Below, one piece after another: positions 36,222-45,484 of a stretch of 64,000 bases of DNA (the first letter of the stretch is position 1; each line of letters opens with the position of its first letter). Under the pieces are notes generated by a model that did no database searches, was not told the origin of the DNA, and saw nothing but the letters and a program-made list of their open reading frames with translations. The position numbers and the translations under genes were made by a program. The stretch is from Coralloluteibacterium thermophilum (GTDB lineage Bacteria; Pseudomonadota; Gammaproteobacteria; Xanthomonadales; Xanthomonadaceae): contig NZ_JBHSGG010000040.1 in assembly GCF_042654365.1 (NCBI RefSeq), forward strand, positions 37,449 through 101,448. The letters run 5' to 3'.

Positions 36222-37580
36222 CTAGCCGCGGCCGCGGCGGGCTTCCTCGCGCGCGGCGCGGAGCGCGTCGAGCTTCTCCTTGAGCCGGATCTCCATGCCC
36301 CGCTCCACCGGCCGGTAGTACTCGCGTTCGCCCATGGCGTCGGGAAAGCCCGTCTGGTCCAGCGCCACCCCGCCCTCGGCATCGTGGTCGTACTGGTAGC
36401 GCTCGCCGTAGCCGAGCTCCTTCATGAGCCGGGTGGGCGCGTTGCGCAGGTGCATGGGTACCGGCTGCGTGCCGTGCTCGCGCACGTCCGCGCGCGCCTT
36501 GTTCCAGGCCATGTAGCCGGCGTTCGACTTGGCCGTGCTCGCGAGGTAGATGGTGAGCTGCGCCAGCGCGAGATCGCCTTCGGGGCTACCGAGGCGGTCG
36601 AAGGTCTCCCAGGCCTCGATGGCCATCTGCAGCGCGCGCGGATCCGCCAGGCCGACGTCCTCGACCGCCATGCGCGTCAGCCGCCGCGCCAGGTAGGCCG
36701 GGTCGCAGCCGCCGTCGAGCATGCGCGCCAGCCAGTACAGGGCGGCGTCGGGGTTCGAACTGCGCACGGATTTGTGCAGCGCCGAGATCTGGTCGTAGAA
36801 CTGCTCCCCGCCCTTGTCGAAGCGCCGCGTACGGTCGGCCAGCACCTGCTCGAGCGTCGCCGGCGTCACCGTCCCACCCTCCCCTTCGGCGAGTTCGGCC
36901 GCGATCTCGAGCAGGGTGAGCGCACGCCGCACGTCGCCGTCGGCGGCACGGGCGATCATCCCCAGCAGGTCGTCGTCGACGGCGAGGCCGCGGCCGCCGA
37001 GCCCGCGTTCGGTATCGGCCAGCGCCGCCTTCAGGGCGGCGACGATGTCGTCGGCGTCCACGGCCTCCAGCACATGGACGCGGCAGCGCGACAGCAGCGC
37101 GGAGTTGAGTTCGAAGGACGGGTTCTCGGTCGTGGCGCCGACGAAGAGGATCGAGCCCTTCTCGATGTGCGGGAGGAAGGCGTCCTGCTGCACCTTGTTG
37201 AAGCGGTGCACCTCGTCCACGAACAGCACGGTGCGGTGCCCGGCCTGGAAGCGCGCGTCGGCCTCCGCCAGCACCTTGCGCACGTCGGGCAGGCCCGAGA
37301 GCACGGCCGAGATCGCACGGAACTCCGCCTCGGCGTACTCGGCGACCAGCAACGCCAGCGTGGTCTTGCCGCAGCCCGGGGGACCCCACAGGATCATCGA
37401 GTGCAGGCGACCGCTGGCGACGGCGCGACGCAGGGCGCTGCCCGGCGCGAGCAGGCGCTGCTGGCCGACCATCTCGTCGAGCGAGCGCGGGCGCATGCGC
37501 TCGGCAAGCGGCTTCAGGGCGAGCTGGCCGGCGTCGGGCGCGAACGGAAGCTGGGGAGCGTCGGGCGCGGTCTTCTTCAC
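36222..37580 (-). CDS. rarA: Replication-associated recombination protein A (MgsA/WHIP family)
   Basis: A 452-residue AAA+ ATPase related to clamp loaders that acts at stalled forks. Walker A GPPGCGKTT is near residues 66-74, Walker B FVDEVHRF, sensor GATTENPSF, and the C-terminal tetramerisation domain has LYWLARMLDGGCDPAYLARRL. A GTG start is used. It ends the ftsK-lolA-rarA cluster conserved in gammaproteobacteria; serS, which usually follows, is absent here. 234 bases containing two repeats separate it from lolA. Confidence 0.95.
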   Translation of the reverse strand: MKKTAPDAPQLPFAPDAGQLALKPLAERMRPRSLDEMVGQQRLLAPGSALRRAVASGRLHSMILWGPPGCGKTTLALLVAEYAEAEFRAISAVLSGLPDVRKVLAEADARFQAGHRTVLFVDEVHRFNKVQQDAFLPHIEKGSILFVGATTENPSFELNSALLSRCRVHVLEAVDADDIVAALKAALADTERGLGGRGLAVDDDLLGMIARAADGDVRRALTLLEIAAELAEGEGGTVTPATLEQVLADRTRRFDKGGEQFYDQISALHKSVRSSNPDAALYWLARMLDGGCDPAYLARRLTRMAVEDVGLADPRALQMAIEAWETFDRLGSPEGDLALAQLTIYLASTAKSNAGYMAWNKARADVREHGTQPVPMHLRNAPTRLMKELGYGERYQYDHDAEGGVALDQTGFPDAMGEREYYRPVERGMEIRLKEKLDALRAAREEARRGRG

Positions 37581-37627
37581 TGGACGGATTCTACGCCGGC
37601 GCGCTGCCCTGCCCCGTGTCCCTGGGG

Positions 37628-37753
37628 CGCGGCCGAAGCCGCTCCTGCATCACGCGCCCCCGCGGCAGGAGGTTGCGGCCAGCCCGGCGGTGCGGGCGTG
37701 GCCATGGATCGTGACAAGGGCGATGCACTGTGGGAGCGGCTTCAGCCGCGACC
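37628..37753. repeat. Inverted pair of REP-like repeats (REPIN-like)
   Basis: One copy reads leftward (37628-37649, GAAGCCGCTCC core) and one rightward (37728-37753, GGAGCGGCTTCAGCCGCGAC), 78 bases apart in the rarA-lolA gap. Paired inverted REPs are the mobile unit form. Confidence 0.75.
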
Positions 37754-37814
37754 GGACATCGCCACCACGACGCCGACCGCGGGTCGACGCCGCGCCCGGC
37801 GCGCTCCGGCCTTT

Positions 37815-38477
37815 TCAGCGCAGCGGCGTCACTTCGGCCGACTCCACCTGCTCGCCCACCACTTCCACGCCGGGGGGCGGGTCGAAACGGAAGGCGTCCG
37901 CGGCGAACGCGGGATCGCGCCGCCAGCCCTGGAAGGCGATCTCGGTCTTCTGGCCCAGGGTGTCCTCGACGGACATCCGCGCCAGCCCGCTCGCGTCGAA
38001 GCCCAGGCGCGCCTCGCGGAACTGCGCGCTGTCGGCCTGCTTCGGCTCGAGGACCAGCCAGCTCAGCGCGTCGGCCTCCGGGGCCTCGCTCACGCGGAAC
38101 TGCCGGTCCAGCTCGCCCGGATCGATCAGCGCGGCCAGCGGGCTCTGCTGCTCCTCGTAGCTCTGGCGGCGCACGGTGACCTGCTCCAGGTCGGGGTCGT
38201 AGATCCACACCTGGTCGCCGTCGGCGACGATCAGCTGCGGAAACGGCTGCGCGTACTCCCAGCGGAACTGGCGCGGCACCTTGAGCGCCACCTTGCCGCG
38301 CGACTCCTCGGTGAGGCGGCCGTCGGGATCGAACACGCGCTGGGTGAACTGTCCCTCCAGCCCGGTGATGCCACGGGTGAAGGCGTCGAGCCGCGCGCGC
38401 GCCTCCTGGGCGACGGCGGCGCCGGCGAAGCCGGCCAGCAGAACGAGGGAAGCGGCAGCGGTGCGGATCGGGCTCAT
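37815..38477 (-). CDS. lolA: Outer-membrane lipoprotein carrier protein LolA
   Basis: A 220-residue periplasmic chaperone that carries lipoproteins from LolCDE to LolB. A signal peptide (to about residue 23, AVAQ) precedes RLDAFTRGITGLEGQFTQRV, the conserved RPRQFRWEY-type region (KVPRQFRWEYAQPFPQ) and DGDQVWIYDPDLEQVTV. Start ATG 38477 begins the signal peptide; the upstream in-frame start is not preceded by a ribosome site. It lies 88 bases after ftsK. Confidence 0.94.
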   Translation of the reverse strand: MSPIRTAAASLVLLAGFAGAAVAQEARARLDAFTRGITGLEGQFTQRVFDPDGRLTEESRGKVALKVPRQFRWEYAQPFPQLIVADGDQVWIYDPDLEQVTVRRQSYEEQQSPLAALIDPGELDRQFRVSEAPEADALSWLVLEPKQADSAQFREARLGFDASGLARMSVEDTLGQKTEIAFQGWRRDPAFAADAFRFDPPPGVEVVGEQVESAEVTPLR

Positions 38478-38565
38478 CGTGATGGCGTCCTGGACGGATG
38501 CGGCGCAGTGTCGGATGCGCAAGCTGAACGTGCGGACGAGGTCGCCGCGGCGCGTTCAGCCCGGC

Positions 38566-40893
38566 CTAGTGCTTGGGCGGCGGCGGCGCGAGGACGCTGC
38601 GGTCGCCGTTGTGCTCGGGCGGGCTGACCACGCCGGCCTGCTCCATCGCCTCGATCAGGCGCGCCGCGCGGTTGTAGCCGATCTTGAGGCGGCGCTGCAC
38701 GCCGGAAATGGAGGCGCGGCGCGTTTCGGTGACGATCTTCACCGCCTCGTCGTAGAGCGGGTCGGACTCGTCGCCGCCACCCCCGCCGCCCGCTTCGGGC
38801 AGGCCGGTCGGGCCGATGACGGTGCCGTCGCCCATGCTCTGCACCTCCTCGAGCACGCCCTCGATGTAGTCGGGGCCGCCGCCCGACTGCTTGAGAAACT
38901 CGACCACCCGATGCACCTCCTCGTCGCTGACGAAGGCGCCGTGCACGCGCTCGGGCATGGCCGTGCCGGGCGGCAGGTAGAGCATGTCGCCGTGGCCCAG
39001 CAGGGTCTCGGCGCCGGACTGGTCGAGGATGGTGCGCGAGTCGATCTTGGAGCTGACCTGGAAGGCGATGCGGGTCGGGATGTTGGCCTTGATGAGGCCG
39101 GTGATGACGTCCACCGACGGGCGCTGCGTCGCCAGGATCAGGTGGATGCCGGCGGCGCGGGCCTTCTGCGCCAGGCGGGCGATCAGCTCCTCCACCTTCT
39201 TGCCGACGATCATCATCATGTCGGCGAACTCGTCGATGAAGACGACGATGAAGGGCAGCGTCTCCAGCGGCCGCGGCGCCTCGTCCAGCTCCGGGTTCGG
39301 CTTGAACAGCGGATCCATGAGCGGCTGGCCGGCGTCCTGGGCTTCCTTCACCTTCTTGTTGAAGCCGGCCAGGTTGCGGACGCCCACGGCGCTCATGAGC
39401 TTGTAGCGGCGCTCCATCTCGGCCACGCACCAGCGCAGGCCGTTGGCGGCCTCCTTCATGTCGGTGACGACCGGCGCCAGCAGGTGCGGGATGCCCTGGT
39501 AGACCGAGAGCTCGAGCATCTTCGGGTCGATCATGAGCATGCGCACGTCCTGAGGCGTCGCCTTGTACAGCAGGCTCAGCACCATGGCGTTCACGCCGAC
39601 CGACTTGCCCGAGCCGGTGGTGCCGGCGACCAGGAGGTGCGGCATCTTGGCCAGGTCCGCCACCGTGGGGCGGCCGCCGATGTCCTTGCCCAGCGCGATG
39701 GTGAGCACGCTCGGCGAGCGGTCGTACTCCTTGGAGCGGAGCAGCTCGGAGAGGTAGATCATCTCCCGCTTGGTGTTCGGGATCTCCAGGCCGATCACCG
39801 ACTTGCCGGGGATCACGTCCACCACGCGCACCGACTTCACCGACAGGCCGCGGGCGATGTCCTTGTCCAGGGAGTTGATCTGCGCGCCCTTGACCCCCGG
39901 GGCGGGCTCCATCTCGAAGCGGGTGATGACCGGGCCCGGGTACGCACCCACCACCTGAACTTCGATGCGGAAGTCCTTGAGCTTGAACTCGATCTGCCGC
40001 GAAAGCGTCTCCAGCGTCTCGGCGCTGTAGCCGGGCGGCTGGGGCTTGGGGTCGTCCAGCAGGGACAAGGCGGGCAGCCCGCCCTCCCCCGAGGCGTTGA
40101 ACAGCGGCATCTGCTGCTCGCGCTTGGCGCGCTCGCTCTTCTCGACCACAGGCGCGGGCGGCGGCTCGATGCGGATGGGCTCGCGCTCGGCGCGCTTGCG
40201 GCTCTCGGCCTTGCGCACCTCCTCGCGCTCCTCGCGCAACGCGCGTGCGCGCTGGCGCTCCCCGACCTCCTTGACCTCGCGGTTGAACAGCGCGCCCAGC
40301 GAGAGCACGCCCTTGCCGATGCGGTCCATCAGCGACAGCCAGGAGAGGCCGGTCGCCAGGGTCACCGAGACCATGAACAGCGCGAACAGGAACAGGTTGG
40401 CCCCCATCGTGCCGAACAGGCGGCCGATGCCGCGCCCGACCGCATGGCCGAGGATGCCGCCGCTGCCGGCCGGCAGGGCCTCCGCGCCGCCGATGCGCAG
40501 GTGCGCAAGCCCGCAGGCCGAGACCAGCAGCGCCACGATGCCGACCAGCCGCAGGGCCGGGCCGAGGTCGGCATGGCCCTCCGGGGCCGGCTTCACGCCG
40601 AACAGCGCGATCCAGGCCAGCCCGCCCATGAGAAACGGCAGGAGGTATGCGACGTAACCACAGAAATAGAAAGCGATGTCGGCGATGTAGGCGCCTGCCA
40701 CGCCGCCGAAGTTGTCGATCTGCCCGGTCACGCTTCCCGCCCGCGACCAGCCCGGGTCGTTGACGGAATGCGTGACCAGGCTGGCCAGCAGGTACAGGAG
40801 GATGGGCGCCAGTGCGACCAGCACCAGTTCACGGATCAGCTTCTGGCGACGGGCGTCGCCTGGGTTCGATCGCTGTGCGCTTGCTCTCGCCAC
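38566..40893 (-). CDS. ftsK: DNA translocase FtsK
   Basis: A 775-residue septal DNA pump that segregates the chromosome terminus and activates XerCD at dif. Four N-terminal transmembrane helices (about residues 20-180), a short linker, and the motor domain with AGTTGSGKSVG (Walker A) and FIDEFADMM (Walker B) are followed by the gamma winged helix (DEAVKIVTETRRASISGVQRRLKIGYNRAAR) that reads orienting octamers. A GTG start is used. The short linker is typical of xanthomonads. Its target dif lies only 5.6 kb away (32966). Confidence 0.96.
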   Translation of the reverse strand: MARASAQRSNPGDARRQKLIRELVLVALAPILLYLLASLVTHSVNDPGWSRAGSVTGQIDNFGGVAGAYIADIAFYFCGYVAYLLPFLMGGLAWIALFGVKPAPEGHADLGPALRLVGIVALLVSACGLAHLRIGGAEALPAGSGGILGHAVGRGIGRLFGTMGANLFLFALFMVSVTLATGLSWLSLMDRIGKGVLSLGALFNREVKEVGERQRARALREEREEVRKAESRKRAEREPIRIEPPPAPVVEKSERAKREQQMPLFNASGEGGLPALSLLDDPKPQPPGYSAETLETLSRQIEFKLKDFRIEVQVVGAYPGPVITRFEMEPAPGVKGAQINSLDKDIARGLSVKSVRVVDVIPGKSVIGLEIPNTKREMIYLSELLRSKEYDRSPSVLTIALGKDIGGRPTVADLAKMPHLLVAGTTGSGKSVGVNAMVLSLLYKATPQDVRMLMIDPKMLELSVYQGIPHLLAPVVTDMKEAANGLRWCVAEMERRYKLMSAVGVRNLAGFNKKVKEAQDAGQPLMDPLFKPNPELDEAPRPLETLPFIVVFIDEFADMMMIVGKKVEELIARLAQKARAAGIHLILATQRPSVDVITGLIKANIPTRIAFQVSSKIDSRTILDQSGAETLLGHGDMLYLPPGTAMPERVHGAFVSDEEVHRVVEFLKQSGGGPDYIEGVLEEVQSMGDGTVIGPTGLPEAGGGGGGDESDPLYDEAVKIVTETRRASISGVQRRLKIGYNRAARLIEAMEQAGVVSPPEHNGDRSVLAPPPPKH

Positions 40894-40948
40894 GTAATGA
40901 CAGGCCTTAGGATCGCTTCCTTAGTGCTTGATGCTACTGGGAATAGCC

Positions 40949-42016
40949 TCAGACATCCATGCCCTGCAGGGCCGGATGCACCAGCTTGCCGCCCTCGACG
41001 TTCACGCCCCGCACCAGGGCCTGGTTGCCGCGCCAGTCGCCGGTGGCGAGCTTGTCCACCCAGGGCAGGATCGCGGCGCAGATGGCCTGCGAGCTGGTCT
41101 GCGGGACCGCGCCCGGCATGTTGGTGACGGCGAAGTGGGTCACGCCCTCCTCCACGTAGGTCGGTTCCTTCCAGGTCGTGGGGCGGGTGGTCTCGAAGCA
41201 GCCGCCCTGGTCGACCGAGATGTCGACGAGGATGGAGCCGGGCTGCATGTCCGCGACCATCTGCCGGGTGACGACGTGCGGCGCGCGCGCGCCGGTCACC
41301 AGCACGGCGCCGACGACGATGTCGGCCGTCGCGAGCTCGCGGGCCACCACGTCCTCGTAGGGGTACAGCGCAGTGACGTTGGCGCCCAGCGCCATCATCT
41401 GCGCCATGCGGTCCTGGCGCTTCTCGAACACCACCACGTTCGCGCCGCCCGATGCGGCGAGCTGGGCGGAGTTGCCGCCGGCCATGCCCGCGCCGAACAC
41501 CACCACCTTGCCGCGCTCGGTCGACGGCAGGCCGCCGAGCAGCTTGCCCTTGCCGCCCATGGGCTGGTGCAGGAGATGGGTGCCGACCTGGACGCCGATG
41601 CGGCCGGCGATGATCGACATCGGCGCCAGCAGCGGCAGGTCGCCGTTGTCCAGCTCGACCGTCTCGAAGGCGACGCCGGTCAGGCCGATGTCGAGCAGGC
41701 TGCGGGTCAGCGCGGGCTCCGCGGCCAGGTGCAGGTAGCAGAACAGCAGGTGGTCCTTGCGCAGGTGCTGCAGGTCGCCGGCGATCGGCTCCTTGACCTT
41801 GACGATCATCTCGCCCTTTTCGTACAGGGCCGCCGCGTCGGGAGCGATCCTGACGCCGACCGCCGCGTACTGCTCGTCGGAGAAGCCGCTCTTGATGCCG
41901 GCCTGCGTCTCGATCCAGACCTCGTGGCCACGACGGACGAGATCGCCGCAGGCGGCGGGAACGAGGGCGACGCGGCCTTCGAGGGTCTTGGTTTCGCGCG
42001 GGATACCGATGCGCAT
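40949..42016 (-). CDS. ald: Alanine dehydrogenase
   Basis: A 355-residue NAD-dependent enzyme that interconverts L-alanine and pyruvate plus ammonia. The N-terminal domain opens MRIGIPRETKTLEGRVALVP and has the active-site region LFCYLHLAAEPAL with His; the Rossmann motif is VVVFGAGMAGGNSAQLA; the C-terminus keeps GVTHFAVTNMPGAVPQTSS. It is about 15 residues shorter than typical Ald, mostly at the C-terminus. It begins a leftward run with ftsK. An intrinsic-terminator-like hairpin sits 32 bases upstream of its start. Confidence 0.94.
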   Translation of the reverse strand: MRIGIPRETKTLEGRVALVPAACGDLVRRGHEVWIETQAGIKSGFSDEQYAAVGVRIAPDAAALYEKGEMIVKVKEPIAGDLQHLRKDHLLFCYLHLAAEPALTRSLLDIGLTGVAFETVELDNGDLPLLAPMSIIAGRIGVQVGTHLLHQPMGGKGKLLGGLPSTERGKVVVFGAGMAGGNSAQLAASGGANVVVFEKRQDRMAQMMALGANVTALYPYEDVVARELATADIVVGAVLVTGARAPHVVTRQMVADMQPGSILVDISVDQGGCFETTRPTTWKEPTYVEEGVTHFAVTNMPGAVPQTSSQAICAAILPWVDKLATGDWRGNQALVRGVNVEGGKLVHPALQGMDV

Positions 42017-42047
42017 GGACTGCTCCAGAATGCTTGGTTCGGATACG

Positions 42048-42069
42048 AAAAAACGCCGCGATGGCGGCG
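42048..42069 (-). terminator. Terminator-like hairpin in the ald leader
   Basis: On the minus strand, CGCCGC-CATC-GCGGCG is followed by six T residues, upstream of ald in its own direction. A minus-strand TATAAT lies further upstream at 42211-42216. The arrangement suggests transcription attenuation of ald, or termination of transcripts coming from further upstream. Confidence 0.5.
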
Positions 42070-42219
42070 CTGGCTGGCGGTGCGGGACGGAGCGTTCGCG
42101 CCTTGATTCGACCGGCGCCGCCCCCCATGCTGAACGACCTTCGCGCTGCGGAGCGCCCCTCTGCGAGGCACCGCGACGCGGCCGAACCCACTCCCGAAAC
42201 TGCCTGGTCGATTATATAC

Positions 42220-43176
42220 ATGAGCGCCCCCAAGCACTGCCGTGTCCTCATCCTCGGTTCCGGCCCCGCCGGCTGGACCGCCGCCGTCTACGCGGCCCGC
42301 GCCAACCTCAAGCCGGTCGTGGTGACCGGGCTCCAGCAGGGCGGCCAGCTGATGACGACCACGGACGTGGACAACTGGCCGGGCGACGCGCAGGGCGTGC
42401 AGGGGCCCGAACTCATGATGCGCATGCAGGCGCACGCTGAGCGCTTCGACACCGAGGTGATCTTCGACCACGTCCACACCGCCGACCTCTCGCGGCGGCC
42501 CTTCGTGCTCAAGGGCGACAGCGGCGAGTACACCGCCGATGCCCTGATCATCGCCACCGGCGCCTCGGCGAAGTACCTGGGCCTGCCCTCGGAAGAGGCC
42601 TACAAGGGCCGCGGCGTCTCGGCCTGCGCGACCTGCGACGGGTTCTTCTTCCGCGACCAGGACGTGGCGGTGATCGGCGGCGGCAACACCGCCGTGGAGG
42701 AGGCGCTCTACCTCTCCAACATCTGCCGCAAGGTGTACCTCGTGCACCGCCGCGACAGCCTGCGTGCCGAGAAGATCATGCAGGACAAGCTGTTCGCCAA
42801 GGCCCAGGCCGGGAAGGTCGAGCTCGTCTGGAACCACACCGTGGACGAGGTGCTGGGCAACGACGCCGGCGTCACCGGCATGCGCCTGCGCAGCACCGCC
42901 GACGACAGCACCCGCGAGATCGCCGTTCAGGGCTTCTTCGTGGCGATCGGGCACACGCCGAACACCAGCCTGTTCGACGGCCAGCTCGCGATGAACAACG
43001 GCTACATCACCATCCGCACCGGCCTCGCCGGCGAAGCGACGGCGACCAGCGTCCCCGGCGTGTTCGCCGCCGGCGACGTGGCCGACCAGGTGTACCGCCA
43101 GGCCATCACCTCGGCGGGCTTCGGCTGCATGGCGGCGCTGGACGCGGAGCGCTTCCTGGACACCCTGGACACCTGA
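42220..43176 (+). CDS. trxB: Thioredoxin reductase
   Basis: A 318-residue FAD enzyme that reduces thioredoxin with NADPH. The FAD motif is LILGSGPAGWTAAVYAARA, the NADPH motif VIGGGNTAVEEALYLS, and the redox-active pair is Cys136 and Cys139 in ACATCDGFFF. The C-terminal AAGDVADQVYRQA motif completes the FAD site. Start ATG 42220 directly precedes the conserved N-terminus. It is divergent from ald, with about 200 bases between. Confidence 0.96.
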   Translation: MSAPKHCRVLILGSGPAGWTAAVYAARANLKPVVVTGLQQGGQLMTTTDVDNWPGDAQGVQGPELMMRMQAHAERFDTEVIFDHVHTADLSRRPFVLKGDSGEYTADALIIATGASAKYLGLPSEEAYKGRGVSACATCDGFFFRDQDVAVIGGGNTAVEEALYLSNICRKVYLVHRRDSLRAEKIMQDKLFAKAQAGKVELVWNHTVDEVLGNDAGVTGMRLRSTADDSTREIAVQGFFVAIGHTPNTSLFDGQLAMNNGYITIRTGLAGEATATSVPGVFAAGDVADQVYRQAITSAGFGCMAALDAERFLDTLDT

Positions 43177-43216
43177 GGCGGCGGGCCGCGCCCGGTGCGC
43201 GGCCCCGGTTCCGGCC

Positions 43217-44365
43217 ATGACCACGTTCCGGGTCGTCCGCGCCCTCGACGCCGTTCCGGCGGCGGCCTGGGACGCCCTGCACGACGGGGGCAACCCCTTC
43301 GTGCGCCATGCCTTCCTCGCCGGACTCGAGGAGACCGGCTGCCTGCGCCCGAGCTGGGGCTGGCGTGCGCACCACGCCACGCTCTGGGACGGAGAGGACC
43401 TCGTCGCCGCGGCGCCGGCCTATCTCAAGGCCAACTCCCACGGCGAGTTCGTGTTCGACTTCGCCTGGGCCAACGCCTACGAACGGGCCGGCCTCGACTA
43501 CTACCCGAAGTGGCTGGTCGGCGTGCCCTACACGCCGGCGACCGGGCCGCGCCTGCTGGCCGCCACGCCGGAGGCACGGCAGGCACTGGTCGAGGGCATG
43601 GCGGCGCACGCGCGGGCGCTGGGGCTCTCGTCGCTCCACCTGAACTTCCTGCCCGAGAACGAGGCGGCGACGCTCGGGGCGCCCTGGCTGGCGCGCAGCG
43701 ACGTGCAGTTCCAGTGGCGCAACGCCGGCGGCTGGCGGGACTTCGACGACTTCCTCGGCGCGCTGAGCCACAAGAAGCGCAAGAACATCCGCCAGGAGCG
43801 CGGGCGCGTCGCCGCGGCGGGCTATCGCTTCCGCGTGGTGGACGGGCACGGCCTGCGCGAGGGCGACCTGGCGCGGATGCACGCGCTCTACCTGCGCACC
43901 TTCGCCGAATACGGCAACTCCCCGGCCCTCACCCTCGCCTTCTTCGAGCACCTGGCTCAGGCGATGCCGGAGGCGCTGGTGCTGGTCCTGGCGGAGCGCG
44001 GGGACGGGATCGTGGCGGGCGCGCTGTGCCTGCGCGGCCGCGACACGCTCTACGGCCGCTACTGGGGCGCCGAGGAGACCAGCCCGGGACTGCACTTCGA
44101 GACCTGCTACTACCAGGGCATCGACTACTGCCTGCGCGCCGGGCTCGCGCGCTTCGAACCCGGCGCGCAGGGCGAGCACAAGCTGGCGCGCGGCTTCCTG
44201 CCCGTGCTCACCCACAGCCGCCACCGGATCTTCGACCCCGAGTTCGAGACGGCCATCGGCGCCTGGTGCGAGGCGGAGCTGGCGTCCATCGCCGGCTATC
44301 GCGACCTCGCGGCGCGGCATTCGCCCTTCCGGACCGACGATGCGGCTGCCGATCCTGCCTGCTGA
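43217..44365 (+). CDS. FemAB-like GNAT protein (peptidoglycan-type)
   Basis: A 382-residue protein of the FemAB_like family (COG3146), with two GNAT-type folds. Recognisable segments are NPFVRHAFLAGLEETGC at the N-terminus, NFLPENEAATL, SHKKRKNIRQERGRV, and a C-terminal RYWGAEETSPGLHFETCYYQGI with PGAQGEHKLARGF. Relatives use aminoacyl-tRNA or acyl-CoA donors; substrate unknown. It overlaps aat by 26 bases, so the two are co-translated, and aat also uses aminoacyl-tRNA. Confidence 0.85.
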   Translation: MTTFRVVRALDAVPAAAWDALHDGGNPFVRHAFLAGLEETGCLRPSWGWRAHHATLWDGEDLVAAAPAYLKANSHGEFVFDFAWANAYERAGLDYYPKWLVGVPYTPATGPRLLAATPEARQALVEGMAAHARALGLSSLHLNFLPENEAATLGAPWLARSDVQFQWRNAGGWRDFDDFLGALSHKKRKNIRQERGRVAAAGYRFRVVDGHGLREGDLARMHALYLRTFAEYGNSPALTLAFFEHLAQAMPEALVLVLAERGDGIVAGALCLRGRDTLYGRYWGAEETSPGLHFETCYYQGIDYCLRAGLARFEPGAQGEHKLARGFLPVLTHSRHRIFDPEFETAIGAWCEAELASIAGYRDLAARHSPFRTDDAAADPAC

Positions 44366-45068
44366 CCCGGAGGGCGGCTTCCCCGATCCTCGCCACGCGC
44401 TGCGCGAGCCCGACGGCCTGCTGGCGGTCGGCGGCGACCTGCACCCCGGCCGGCTGCTCGATGCCTACCGGCACGGCATCTTCCCCTGGTACTCGCCGGG
44501 CGAGCCCATCCTCTGGTGGAGCCCGGACCCCCGCACGGTGTTCCGGACGAACGCGCTCCGTCCGCCCTCGCGCTTCGCCCGCAGCCTCCGCGGCTGCGAC
44601 TGGGAGATCCGTGCCGATACCGCCTTCGACGCCGTTGTCGTCGCCTGCGCGCAGGCGCCCCGCGCCGGCCAGAGCGGGACGTGGATCACGCCGGAGATGG
44701 CGGACGCCTACGGCCGGCTGCACCGCCTCGGGCACGCACATTCGGTGGAGGTCTTCGCCGCGGACCGCCTCGTCGGCGGCATCTACGGCGTGGCCATCGG
44801 GCGCATGTTCTTCGGCGAGAGCATGTTCAGCGGCGTGTCCGGCGGCTCCAAGGCCGCCCTGTACGCCCTGGCGCAGCTGATGCGCGGCTGGGGCTGGCCG
44901 CTGATCGACGCCCAGGTGGAGAACCCGCACCTGCGTTCGCTGGGAGCGCAGTCCATGGCGCGGCCGGCCTTCCTCGCCGAGGTGGCGCGGCTCGTCGCGC
45001 TGCCGGCCGAGGCCGGCGCCTGGCGGGTGGCGCCCTTCCCTGCCTCCGCGCTGGGGCGCCGCGCCTAG
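44340..45068 (+). CDS. aat: Leucyl/phenylalanyl-tRNA-protein transferase
   Basis: A 242-residue enzyme that adds Leu or Phe to N-terminal Arg/Lys of proteins and so marks them for ClpS-ClpAP (N-degron pathway). Key segments: FPDPRHALREPDGLLAVGGDL, YRHGIFPWYSPGEPILWWSP, GTWITPEMADAY, GESMFSGVSGGSK and LIDAQVENPHLRSLGA. The partners clpS and clpA lie 3 kb away across infA. Start overlaps the FemAB-like gene. Confidence 0.96.
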   Translation: MRLPILPADPEGGFPDPRHALREPDGLLAVGGDLHPGRLLDAYRHGIFPWYSPGEPILWWSPDPRTVFRTNALRPPSRFARSLRGCDWEIRADTAFDAVVVACAQAPRAGQSGTWITPEMADAYGRLHRLGHAHSVEVFAADRLVGGIYGVAIGRMFFGESMFSGVSGGSKAALYALAQLMRGWGWPLIDAQVENPHLRSLGAQSMARPAFLAEVARLVALPAEAGAWRVAPFPASALGRRA

Positions 45069-45105
45069 CCGTTGCGGATTGCTTCTTTTTCTCCGCCGGC
45101 ATCCA

Positions 45106-45114
45106 TGGCATAAT
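45106..45114 (+). promoter_or_regulatory. Probable infA promoter (extended -10)
   Basis: TGG-CATAAT at 45106-45114 is an extended -10-like element 55 bases upstream of the infA ATG. No good -35 is present. Confidence 0.4.
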
Positions 45115-45168
45115 GCGCGACTTTCTCACGTGCGGCGCCTTCCGCGCTGCCGACGACACCGAGGCGGC

Positions 45169-45387
45169 ATGTCGAAAGACGATTCCATCGAACTGGAAGG
45201 CGTGGTCCAGGAGACCCTGCCGAACACCATGTTCCGGGTAAAGCTCGAGAACGGGCACGTGATCACCGCGCACATCTCCGGGCGCATGCGCAAGAACTAC
45301 ATCCGCATCCTGACCGGCGACAAGGTCAAGGTGGAGATGACGCCCTACGACCTCACCAAGGGCCGCATCACCTACCGCATGAAGTGA
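45169..45387 (+). CDS. infA: Translation initiation factor IF-1
   Basis: A 72-residue OB-fold protein that occupies the ribosomal A site during initiation. The sequence is almost invariant in the family: IELEGVVQETLPNTMFRV, then NGHVITAHISGRMRKNYIRI and GDKVKVEMTPYDLTKGRI. The aat-infA-clpA order is conserved in gammaproteobacteria. A strong terminator follows. Confidence 0.98.
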   Translation: MSKDDSIELEGVVQETLPNTMFRVKLENGHVITAHISGRMRKNYIRILTGDKVKVEMTPYDLTKGRITYRMK

Positions 45388-45432
45388 CGCGCTCCGGCGC
45401 CTCGCGGCGCGGGATCCGGAACGAACGCACGA

Positions 45433-45461
45433 GAAAACGGCGGCCCATGGCCGCCGTTTTC
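45433..45461. terminator. Bidirectional terminator between infA and clpA
   Basis: A perfect 13-bp stem (GAAAACGGCGGCC at 45433-45445 with 45449-45461) and a three-base loop. A-tract and T-tract on either side let it serve both converging genes. Confidence 0.9.
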
Positions 45462-45484
45462 GTGTGCCCGTCCGTCCGTCGGCC

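Noticed and set aside
42030..42222. Alanine-rich leader peptide (from the minus-strand ATG at 42221) overlapping the ald hairpin, as an alanine attenuator
   Set aside because: The frame has no stop before or near ald and runs on through it in another frame, unlike a leader peptide; alanine codons are common at this GC content.
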